64,000 nucleotides of DNA from Branchiostoma floridae (taxonomy: Eukaryota > Chordata > Leptocardii > Amphioxiformes > Branchiostomatidae). Of the stretch, positions 54,401 through 63,004 are shown in pieces (position 1 is the first letter of the stretch; every line of letters begins with the position of its first letter). The position numbers were made by a program, and so were the translations under genes. Location of the stretch: assembly GCF_000003815.2 (NCBI RefSeq), contig NC_049984.1, forward strand, positions 5,410,491-5,474,490. Direction: 5' to 3'. The notes under the pieces were generated by a model. That model was not told where the DNA came from. It ran no database searches and was given only the letters and a program-made list of their open reading frames with translations.

Positions 54401-57400
54401 ATGTGTGGTTCAGGTCCAGAGGATCAGGTCCCAGTCCAGACCTGAACCTGGACCTAATTGTTCGAGAAAAATTGTAAATGGGCGATACTCAAAACAATAT
54501 TCCATTTCGAAACTCCCACTGGTGCTTTAAGATCCTATCTTCACGTAAATAATGCTAAGTTAATGCTAATGCTGGGTAGACGCTTTTGGGATGTACATAT
54601 GAGCTAATGTAACAGTTTTTGGATCACAATAATGTGCTTAATGTTCGAGGCTACTGTAATGTAAATGTGACGTATGACTGCTTTACTTTGTATCATATGG
54701 GCCGTATATCATCAGCATGATGTAAATATTCAGGTCCTTTTGTACTGATTAAAAAAAAAAAAAAAAAGTTTGACTGTGGAAACTTGATAAAAATTACTTT
54801 TAACTCTACTCTACTTTGCTCTTGTTATTTTTTTGACTGGCAAGCCCTAAAAGTAAAACGTGTGACGTCGCCTTACGATATAATCATTTTCTAGTCAGTC
54901 CAAGATCCGGTCTACTGATTTTTTTCAGATCCGTTTTTTTTTACCGGCCTATTAAACACAAAGAAAAAATGGTTTTGTATAGGTAGGTACACACCCCTAA
55001 TTAAAAACAGTGTCCCTCAACTCATAACTGTGTATCTGATATTCAAATTTGCTCTACCAAGCATTCAACATGTATGTACAGCCAAACCTTTACAAGTGAC
55101 CACCTCTGCCTATGGCCAACTGGCCAATGTGACCACATTTTGGTGGTCCCAAACATAATTTTTCCCACTGACCCAAGTACATGTATTAAGAACCATGTCT
55201 ATAGACTAGTGACCACCTGCTCAAATTTTATCAGTCACCTGACTGGTCTTCTTGGGCAGGTTAGACTGTATACGGCTACAACAGCTGTTTCATTTTACAA
55301 TTCCATCTTTGGAACGATTATCCGAGTTTAAGCCATTGCTATAACACAGTATCATGGTGTTCTTAATCTGATTGGTCGACTGGACAGGTCCATACTAGTA
55401 GCATTGTGGGAAGGCAGGCTTTAAGTGTCTGTGTCAAGCAGAACAATTAAATCGTGTAAATAAAGGCACTAAATTTGATTCTGAAATTCATTGAATACCA
55501 TATCATCTATGTTTTACATCACTTCGTTTGGACAATTCATTTGCTAACTAAAACTAAAAGTTTTAGCACAACAGCATTTCTTGAATGATTATTGAGAAAG
55601 AACAGATGTGGTTTTTAATAGAATAGGACTTTGACCATAAAGATATCCTGCACCAAAGACCTTGGCATTGCTGTTGGCTGTAATTTCTGAACTTCCAAAA
55701 TCAACATTTAGTCAGAGCTTTTGTGGATTAACAGGTTATCATATATATAGCCCTGGAGCTCTTTAACTGTATCAAGCAGCTGCGTTTTGTATCAGCTCTG
55801 TATATACCACGAAGCATGTCATATATATGGAGGCCAAACTCGAACTTTATAATTAGACAAGAGGCTCTCGGCGTTGAGCATACCAAGGGCAATGTTTACA
55901 ACATCTGGTAGTAAGGGCATTGTAAATCGCTTCATTACAGTGTGTTCTGTTTCACTTCAACTTTCAAGTTCAATTGAAAAAAAAAAGTGAATGCATTCTC
56001 ATCAGATCTTTATAATGTTGCATAGTTCCAGTTTGTTCGTTTATTTTCAAACGCCTGGGTGGCCTATTCAGTTTAGACAAACTGATTTTCAATAGGTCCC
56101 AGTATTTACATACAAGGAAATAAAAGCATATTACATAGAAAATAGATAGACATACACTTCGGAACATATTATAAAAACAAATGAAACATGACAGACGGAA
56201 GACAAATCAAAATCAAAACGTCACCATCTTCTTGTGGTATCCAAAGATCCTTTCCATTCGCAAGGATACCAGGCCCCAGCCCGATCTGATCTCAAATCCG
56301 GCTGGGGTCTGGTATCCAGGCTACTTTTCCATAGGCACCAGGTTCCCAGATGACCGCCTCCCTGCAGCCTATTGAAACCGTGACCAACATGAATTTGGTG
56401 CAAAGGACTGCCTCAGTTGGGAGAGGGTTAAGTAAAGAGAGTAGGACTTCATGTATAAAAGCCACAAAAGAATGGACCAAAGATATAACCTCAATGAATA
56501 GTCAAATCCTCCAGATGATGTGACTGGCTGGCTGTCCAAACTATTCCTGGCCAACAGAGGAGGGCTGTCCAAACATGATTGTACAAAATGGGGGTATTTG
56601 AAAATTAGAAAAAAAGTCTAGATGTAATAGAACATGATAAAAAGAAGAAAATTTACTGAATTAAATTATTTACAAATAATTTTGATGTATAAATAACTTT
56701 TGATGGTTAAAAATGGCATTAAAAGATCAGCAAGTCAATGTTTAAATCAGCAAGTCAATGTTTAATTTCTGTATGACCCCTGCTTGTACTTGTGGTACTG
56801 CCCGCTTCTACTTTTCACTTTCTGGGGTCTGGTTTTCATTACGATAGGGGGTCAGATGTCAACAGGCCTGAGCTGTACCATACATGTGTTGTTACCTCTG
56901 ACAGAAACTGGAAGCTAAGGTCTGTGGCAGTTTGTTGGAGAGAACATAGAACTCCAAGAGATGTGCAACAATTTCTATGGTTTAACATCTGGTAGGTTTT
57001 GATTGATTCCTAGAAAAAGTAACTTAGTTTTGGGACAGATAGGAAATCGGAATAACCTGGAATTACTGGAATGATTACCGTGGCCGATATCAACAATGTG
57101 CAACACACTTACTTTTCTGCTCAAGACACTTACTTTTCTGCTCAAGACACTTACTTTTCTGCTCAAGACACTTACTTTTCTGCTCAACACACTTACTTTT
57201 CTGCTCAACACACTTACTTTTTTCTGCTGGAGACACTTACTCTTCTGCGCTGCACTTACTCTTCTGCGCTGCACTTACTTACTTTTCTGCGCGAGCCACT
57301 TACTCTTCTGCGCTGCACTTACTTACTTTACCTGTGGTGCGCACCCTTCCCTTTATCAATGGATGGTCCCTGAATCAGGCCAAAGGTAAAAAAGACCGCA

Positions 57401-60400
57401 TAAAATGTAGGAGGATTGACCGCATGTCAATCCTAAATTATCCTCCTTCGGATGACCTATGAAATGACTACCTTGGCGCGTTTTTTGGATTCAACTTAAT
57501 TTTTTTGTGTCTTTAGTATAGCATTTTGACAATGCAGATCGATAACGACAAGTCTCGATTTGATCATCACAACAACGCGTTTTGTTGCCATCACAACGTA
57601 TTGTCAGAAAACAAATTCTGCAGCACGTGTCTCTGTCGCGCAGCTTTAAACTTTTATTTACCAGGGTTTACCTAAACCAGGCAGAGGCTTTTAACTCCTC
57701 TGTAGATAGGAGTAAGAAGGCAGGTAGGCCTTGGTAGCTCCTCTGTCCAGAATTCGGCGCCTGTTTAGTAATAAATAGCCAAGTTGCCGCACGTAATGTT
57801 TGGTGGGAGCACTGAATTTTACTACCCGGATCCGGACTAACTTTGGACGAAGTGGACAGATCAAGACAATGTTAGTAAATATTAGCAAATCAGATGTGTG
57901 GAAGTGGGTAAGTTGTGTGTTGTCAAGAAAAATGACAGATCCTACCTGTGCCACCCCACCCCCCCCTCCTGGGCTAATTATGCATGTTTGGGGTGAAACT
58001 CAGTGTGTTTACTTTGCAACAGAAACTTTTATTTTAATACTTTGAGACTTTGAGACAAACCACACAACAACACAGTGGAAAGTCACCCTTAACCATGATG
58101 TGTGAAGTTGGCCCAAATGTAGCACTATGACTTCATTCTGATTAAACACTCTGCAGCTTTTGGTTAGAAANNNNNNNNNNNNNNNNNNNNNNNNNNNNNN
58201 NNNNNNNNNNNNNNNNNNNNNNNNNNNNNNNNNNNNNNNNNNNNNNNNNNNNNNNNNNNNNNNNNNNNNNCAGGAGGTTGAAAGAATGGAAAACCTACTA
58301 TTTTTACCAGATTTATACCAAAAGCTACAGATTGTTTAATCATAATGAAGTCATAATGCTACATTTGGGCCAACTTCACACATCATGGTTAAGGGTGACT
58401 TTCCACTGTGTTGTTGTGTTGTTTGTCTCAAAGTCTCAAGGTAAACACACTGAGTTTCACCCCAAACATGCATAATTAGCCCAGGAGGGGGGGGGGGTGG
58501 CACGGGTAGGATCTGTCATTTTTCTTGACAACACACAACTTATCCCACTTCCACACATCTGATTTGCTAATATTTACTAACATTGTCTTGATCTGTCCAC
58601 TTCGTCCAAAGTTAGTCCGGATCCGGGTAGTGAAATTCAGTGCTCCCACCAAAACATTACGTGCGGCAACTTGGCTATTTATTACTAAACAGACGCCAAA
58701 TTCTGGACAGAGGAGCTACCAAGGCCTACCTGCCTTCTTACTCCTATCTACAGAGGAGTTAAGAGCCTCTGCCTGGTTTAGGTAAACCCTGGTAAATAAA
58801 AGTTTAAAGCTGCGCGACAGAAACACGTGCTGCAGACCAGAATTTGTTTTCTGACAATACGTTGTGATGGCAACAAAACGCGATGTTGTGATGATCAAAT
58901 CGAGACTTGTCGTTATCGATCTGCATTGTCAAAATGCTATACTAAAGACACAAAAAATTAAGTTGAATCCAAAAAACGCGCCAAGGTAGAGGTCATTTCA
59001 TTGGGTCATCCGAAGGAGGATAATTTAGGATTGACATGCGGTCAATCCTACATTTTATGCGGTCTTTTTGACCTTTGGCCTGATTCAGGGACCATCCATT
59101 GATAAAGGGAGGGGTGCGCACCACAGGAAAAGTAAGTAAGTGCAGCGCAGAAGAGTAAGTGGCTCGCGCAGAAAAGTAAGTAAGTGCAGCGCAGAAGAGT
59201 AAGTGGCTCGCGCAGAAAAGTAAGTGTCTCCAGCAGAAAAAAGTAAGTGTGTTGAGCAGAAAAGTAAGTGTGTTGAGCAGAAAAGTAAGTGTCTTGAGCA
59301 GAAAAGTAAGTGTCTTGAGCAGAAAAGTAAGTGTCTTGAGCAGAAAAGTAAGTGTGTTGCACATTGTTGATATCGGCCACGGTAAATGATGATAATGATG
59401 ATGGAAGACTCACTGTTACTAAGTTTTAGGACATAGAAGAATCCTAAAACAGTAAGCTAAGAATCACCCTGCCTGGCAAGTCATCCTGGGAGGAGCAAGA
59501 GGCAAACACCTGGTCTGGTCACTTGGGCAGGTAGGCATGAGCTCCAAGCAGATGTTGGGGTGAAAAATTGTAATGTTTTCTGACTGGCTGGGGAGGGAAG
59601 GCTGACAAACAGCTAATCTCCAAGGAGCTTTTATCAGCCTGATAAAAGCTCCTTGTAATCTCCAAGCAGATTTTTCGGTGGAAAAAAAATTTTTTTGAGG
59701 GGGGGGGGAGACAGTATCCAAGGGTCAATAGTCCGAGAACCAGGAGCTTGCATCATTTTGCCTTTGAGTTTGAACTTCTGCTTGGAGAGTGTGAGACAAG
59801 AAATTAGAACCACATTTGTCTAGGGTAAAATACTGTCAGAAAACAAAGCTGATATACAAAGAAATTTATCTATTTGTTTAGTGAAAATGTCACAATTTTC
59901 CATCCCAACATCTGCTTTGAGATTACTAGAATGTATGTTGCCAAGGTTGAAGTGTATTGATCAAAATTTCCCAGCAAATCCCTGCTGGGAGATTATATTC
60001 ATTATACCAAGGATGATACAAAGGTGAAGCCATACTCTGTATGAATATTGTATGCCAGGGCTAATTAGAACAACCTTGCTAATACACACCCCTTGCATGC
60101 CTTGTCTGACATCCAATACATATGCAAATTTACCAGACACTGTAGTCACTGTAAGGTGGTAAAACCTGCTTATGATAATCACATAATTGTTATTCAAAGC
60201 TGTCTGAGAGGTGGATAATGTGGTTAATCTACAGGATTACTAGAATGGCTTCTATTCCCTAATGTAGTATACTTTGTTAATCTCCAAGCAGATCCTATGG
60301 TGGCATATAAAGATAGTATCAAAAGCTGGCAAAGGTAGCCGACTTTGGTACACAATGAACACTCCGAGGCCAGCTACATAATACATTCCTTTGCCAGCTT

Positions 60401-62050
60401 TTGATACTATCTTTGATATGCCACAATAGGATCTGCCTGGAGATTATACTTTGTATCCCAGATCCCAGTGGAATCTTACAATTTGTTAGGGACTCCATGT
60501 GAAAAGCTGAATGTTCCAACACACCAAGGACACCCTCCAAGCAGAGGTTAGGCCTTGCTTGTTTTGGACATCTCTTTAACTTTCTGTTGGCCTTTCTATT
60601 TTGTCAGTTTTTCCAAGATAAAAACCTCCTTAGTTTTTCCATGTATTTGCCCACTTATGAGTGAATGTAAAAAGTACTGATGAAATGGAAAGACAAAAAG
60701 GCATCAAAAGATGCCCCAAACAAACCTAACATCTGTTTGAAGAGTAGAGATCCCATGAGGAACCCCACTTCTTCCTATGGGAATTGTGATGATCAATCAA
60801 CCATTCATTGGAAAAAACACACCAACCTTGTGGCAACTTAACTTTGCTTGTCACAACCAAGCTTTTAAATCTTATGAAATCTCAGAAAGTGTTTGGGCTG
60901 ATTGCAATTGTAAAGGGCCTGAATTAATGCTACCAATACACACAATTCCTCTTGCTTCTAAATCCAATACACATGCAGTTGTGCCAACACATTCAACAAA
61001 TTGAACAATAACAACTCTGCAATACATCTAACGGAAGAAAATACTTTGACATCTATAATCTATGTAGAATGATTCTGATGAGTGTTATCTTCCAAATGAT
61101 GTAGCGTTAGTTTAGTCAAGCAAGACATCACAACAACAACAACAAACATTCAATGTAAACAATCCCGTTGTGGTTGGTTGCTAGCGACTGACTTTGTATG
61201 CAACCACCAAAAGAAAGTATTTGCCAAGGCATCACAGCAACAATACCTACAGAAATGGATTGTCATAGTCATTTCATCTTTACTTTATATTATTTGTAAT
61301 CCTCCATGATTTCTATAGTATAACTAGCCATCCCTTTGTGAACAACAGAAAGCAAATAAACCCATTCATAGTATTTGCTTAATGCATTGATTTGTATGTT
61401 AACATTTGTTCTATGATAAGCTTGTTCTGGCATATTTTGAGTCGCATAAGAAAATACACTTTTATCAATTGCCGTATTATTATTCGTATGTCGAAGACGT
61501 AAACCAAATGCAGCTGGTTGTTGCTAGGCAACAGCTTGGGGTCACTTCTGCCCCCCTCCCCACAACCTTTGATAAACTCGGATGTCAAAAACAAACGAAC
61601 AAACTTACATCTTTATAATCCGTAGCCATGAAGCCCCAGTCCATGGGCCATTTCTTGTACGCCCTGTGCTCTTGGGCTATGCGTGCTTTCCTGGTGTAAA
61701 ACAAGAAATAAAACAGTGAGTGGCCATGTTTACATTATGTATTGTGTCAAAATTGATACATACACACCCGTAAGCCTCTGAATTAAAATACTCTGATTTC
61801 TCACTGCAATTTGTACTGGAAGCGAATTTTAGATGCCCCGAAGTAGCGACGTTGCCAGGATTCTAATGTGGATGAATATTGGCAGACATTGGGGCCGTTT
61901 CAGTCGACCTTTGCAGGGGACATGTGGGGCTAGCGCTGGGTCCGCGCCAGAAACTACCTACCATATCTGATCGAGCGCCCAAATATTGCAGGCGGCTGCC
62001 CTGTTGCTCGGCGCCCCGCCACCCTTCACCGCTGCCGCCGCCGTGGCCAT
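48209..62050 (-). CDS. CIMIP1: CIMIP1 (C20orf85 homologue), ciliary microtubule inner protein, 141 aa, three exons
   Basis: CIMIP1 (C20orf85, LLC1) is a small protein of motile cilia, reported inside axonemal doublet microtubules. Three exons on the minus strand (62050-61962, 61690-61609, 48463-48209) join in matching phases into 141 codons, close to the human 137. Matching blocks are DQIWKARIAQEHRAYKKWP, MDWGFMATDYKD, PKLEMPETLRLPPITPIEKY, SSAGYIGWRS and KWPDEGVD. The recalled human equivalents are DEIWKYRLKAE, NWGFLTTPFEE, PKIELPERFRIRPVTPVEKY, QGFIGWRS and CWPKQGVH. The gene is convergent with CEP192. RFX-type X-box motifs flank its first exons, as expected for a ciliary gene. Intron 2 is about 13 kb and ends in a tandem array of partial exon-3 copies. 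Identity is secure. Confidence 0.94.
48377..49525 (-). repeat. Tandem array of partial CIMIP1 exon-3 copies (about 133 bp unit, 9 units)
   Basis: Each unit holds about 47 bases of intron end, the TTTTCAG acceptor and the first 29 codons of exon 3. Acceptor-adjacent exon bases are at 48463 (the functional exon), 48596, 48734, 48867, 49000, 49134, 49268, 49400 and 49524. In the extra units the exon part runs directly into intron sequence after ITPIE, giving a short tail CSGVFV and a stop. The outermost unit has diverged (VEIRPQDHPKLEMPE). Confidence 0.93.
50235..51365. repeat. Degenerate tandem array, about 175 bp unit, about 7 copies
   Basis: CTGTCACATACA...GGTACAATCTTTTAATAGATAAGTCAGACGATT...TTCCTTGACAAGAGCGAGA...ATGACTTGG recurs with spacing of 140-200 bases inside CIMIP1 intron 2. 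Confidence 0.78.
52605..53010. repeat. Tandem array, about 175 bp unit, 3 copies
   Basis: GGTTATTCAGGAGTTC...GTAGTGTGGTTTTCACAACTCTACAGAGAAG...TGTTGACAGGAGAGTTG recurs three times. Confidence 0.83.
53885..54022. mobile_element. MITE family C copy 2
   Basis: TACTCTCCAAGCAGAGGTTGG ... CCAACCTCTGCTTGGAGAGTA, 138 bp, near-perfect arms including GACCTTTTCCTTAT and its complement. Confidence 0.87.
54366..55000. mobile_element. MITE family F copy 2
   Basis: CTAGGGGTGGGTAGTGGTACAGAAAATTCA ... TAGGTACACACCCCTAA, about 635 bp. It shares CAGGTCCAGAGGATCAGGTCC with copy 1 but carries extra sequence in the middle. Confidence 0.72.
55077..55270. mobile_element. MITE family B copy 3
   Basis: TACAGCCAAACCTTTACAAG ... 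TTGGGCAGGTTAGACTGTA, 194 bp, with TA at both ends. The terminal inverted repeat is about 14 bases. Confidence 0.78.
56264..56317. repeat. Hairpin repeat
   Basis: GGATACCAGGCCCCAGCC is complemented by GGCTGGGGTCTGGTATCC (17 of 18) across an 18-base spacer. A further GGTATCC just upstream (56237) suggests a nested element. Confidence 0.7.
57103..57330. repeat. 21-bp tandem repeats in the left arm of the inverted repeat
   Basis: About six copies of ACTTACTTTTCTGCTCAAGAC are followed by degenerate CTTACTCTTCTGCGCTGCA units. The array keeps a frame open (TYFSAQD repeated) but shows no sign of being a gene. The right arm carries the complement at 59125-59350 with a different unit count. Confidence 0.85.
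58171..58270. other. Assembly gap (100 N)
   Basis: A run of 100 N at the centre of the inverted repeat. The round number suggests a gap of unknown size. Confidence 1.
59535..60000. mobile_element. Nested or broken MITE family C copies
   Basis: CTCCAAGCAGATGTTGGGGTG (59540), a perfect 32-base palindrome AAGGAGCTTTTATCAGCC/GGCTGATAAAAGCTCCTT (about 59618-59656), CTCCAAGCAGATTTTTCGGTGG (59661) and CTGCTTGGAGAG (59779) mark several overlapping copies. Their individual ends cannot be resolved by eye. Confidence 0.65.
60278..60446. mobile_element. MITE family C copy 3
   Basis: TAATCTCCAAGCAGATCCTATGG ... CCACAATAGGATCTGCCTGGAGATTA, 169 bp. The arms extend inward through GATAGTATCAAAAGCTGGCAAAGG and its complement. 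Confidence 0.87.
61520..61532. promoter_or_regulatory. RFX X-box-like site in CIMIP1 intron 2
   Basis: GTTGCTAGGCAAC (reverse GTTGCCTAGCAAC) fits the RFX pattern GTNRCC-N(0-3)-RGYAAC with a one-base spacer. It lies 77 bases downstream of CIMIP1 exon 2. A related GTTGCTAGCGAC is at 61177-61188 and a forkhead-type GTAAACA at 61155-61161. Confidence 0.5.
61609..61690 (-). CDS. CIMIP1: CIMIP1 exon 2
   Basis: Acceptor TTTTACACCAG, phase 2 to 0, donor GAT|GTAAGT. It encodes KARIAQEHRAYKKWP and MDWGFMATDYKD, holding the family's W-P-x-x-W-G-F block. Confidence 0.94.
61962..62050 (-). CDS. CIMIP1: CIMIP1 exon 1
   Basis: ATG at 62050 gives an Ala/Gly-rich start MATAAAAVKGGGAPSNRAA and then CNIWALDQI, leaving in phase 2 at ATATG|GTAGGT. 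DQIW aligns with human DEIW. A competing frame through the same bases has no homology. Confidence 0.88.
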
Positions 62051-62171
62051 CCTTTCTCACGTCCGCTGACGGTTGTGAGGAGCCCCGAACCCTTCCCTGT
62101 GAGAATCGCGGTGTAAATATCTCGCCCTGGGATTTCTCAGGCGGCTAAAGTTTGCGGAGTGTCGGGCGGCC

Positions 62172-62185
62172 GCCGCTATGGCAAC
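62172..62185 (-). promoter_or_regulatory. RFX X-box-like site upstream of CIMIP1
   Basis: The minus strand reads GTTGCCATAGCGGC about 122 bases upstream of the CIMIP1 ATG. The first half GTTGCCAT is a perfect X-box half; the second half is degenerate. X-boxes bound by RFX factors are the standard control element of ciliary genes. Confidence 0.55.
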
Positions 62186-62704
62186 CGGACGCGACCTGTA
62201 ATTCAATCCGACCGGTCGTCAATCAACCCTCGGGTCGTCCCACAAACAAAAAACCTCAATATCTGACCAAAAATTTCAAACTCACACAGCCCAGTGAACC
62301 GCCATTTGAGAGAATTATTCCAGGTAAAGGGACCTGTGTGTGCAGAATTTTAAATTTCGGCAGGGGTTTTTAGGTGTTAACTGGTTAAAATTCAGGTTCG
62401 GTGATGTTCGGGTTCTCTCGCTCTTTGCACGAACTTCCGGGGCCGCGAGGCGGTTTTTGGAAAAAACGGTCACGTTATTATTCGCGAATTATCGTTTCCT
62501 TGCGGACAGAATTCGGTCCGTCCTGTCAAAATTTGTGCAGAAATAGGAATTGATTTTTTATCTCAGTAAAATGGTGGAGAAACAGGACAGATTTTTTATG
62601 GGAATAGGAAAATTAGGCGAGTCCAGTGTCGCGACGCACCCCCTGATGAGAGCCTCCATTGGCGCACGAACCATTATTTTGAAATTCATCATGCGCAGTC
62701 CCGA

Positions 62705-62716
62705 CCAACATGGCGG
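62705..62716 (+). promoter_or_regulatory. YY1-like motif
   Basis: CCAACATGGCGG matches the YY1 core (AANATGGCGG). It lies 120 bases before the leader-peptide ATG, a typical 5'-UTR/promoter position for YY1 sites. Confidence 0.45.
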
Positions 62717-62835
62717 GCCAAGTGTCATAAATTTTTATTCTTTTGCAATTTTGTGCACACAAGAAGACGCCGTGGCCCAGCCTGGAGTGTTCCTATGCTA
62801 GATTTGGGCGTGTTTCGGCGGTTTTTCGGCGGAAG

Positions 62836-63004
62836 ATGCCCGTGCTGCTAATGCTGTTAGGTGAGGATGTGTAGCAATGTGGTGGGGTTGGCACTTCCGG
62901 TTGAGCTCTCATTTGGTTTCCGGTTGCTCGGACCATGCACTTACACCACCTTTTTCTCTTCTTTTCTCCAGTTTTCCTGCTGCAAGATGTCCTGCTAGCC
63001 GAAG
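62836..63004 (+). CDS. Putative first exons of a secreted/membrane protein gene (partial)
   Basis: ATG 62836 begins MPVLLMLL, with a donor at 62860 (TTAG|GTGAGG). After a TTTTCTCCAG acceptor, 62972-63004 continues VFLLQDVLLAE and ends at GAAG|GTAAGC in phase 1. Together they form a short hydrophobic leader with a plausible cleavage region, the layout of a signal peptide split over two exons. No later exon is recognised before the window end. The GC-rich promoter location favours a real gene, but only about 19 residues support it, so chance is possible. Confidence 0.42.

Larger units (their letters stand above)
57075..59385. mobile_element. 2.3 kb long-armed inverted repeat (foldback-like element)
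   Basis: Arms of about 1.1 kb (57075-58170 and about 58304-59385) are reverse complements with scattered mismatches and indels. They meet at a 100-N gap of unknown true size. The outer ends read TTACCGTGGCCGATATC and its complement, with ATGA next to both ends as a possible target duplication. Each arm contains a 21-bp repeat block (unit ACTTACTTTTCTGCTCAAGAC) and a G/C homopolymer tract. No transposase was recognised. Confidence 0.82.
49526..61608. other. CIMIP1 intron 2 (bulk)
   Basis: Holds tandem arrays, MITEs of families B, C and F and the 2.3 kb inverted repeat. A GC-richer unique block lies at 53200-53640. Stretches 49540-50230, 51400-52600, 55280-56220, 56320-57070 and 60560-61150 show no gene or clear repeat. 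Confidence 0.7.
62051..62835. promoter_or_regulatory. GC-rich, probably bidirectional promoter
   Basis: This 785 bp interval lies between the CIMIP1 ATG and the leader-peptide ATG on the opposite strand. It is clearly richer in GC and CpG than the introns around it and lacks repeats. It contains an RFX-like X-box at 62172-62185, a TGCGCA half-site of NRF1 type near 62692 and a YY1-like CAACATGGCGG at 62706-62716. No TATA box is evident. The call is from composition and motif position only. Confidence 0.6.

Noticed and set aside
57071-57389. Open frames of repeated TYFSAQD / LTFLLKT in the inverted-repeat arms
   Set aside because: The 21-bp tandem repeat is a multiple of three and keeps several frames open. 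The same frames appear in the opposite arm, with no splice or start context.
61863-62060. 65-codon minus-strand frame over CIMIP1 exon 1
   Set aside because: Different frame from the one that gives DQIW and splices in phase to exon 2.
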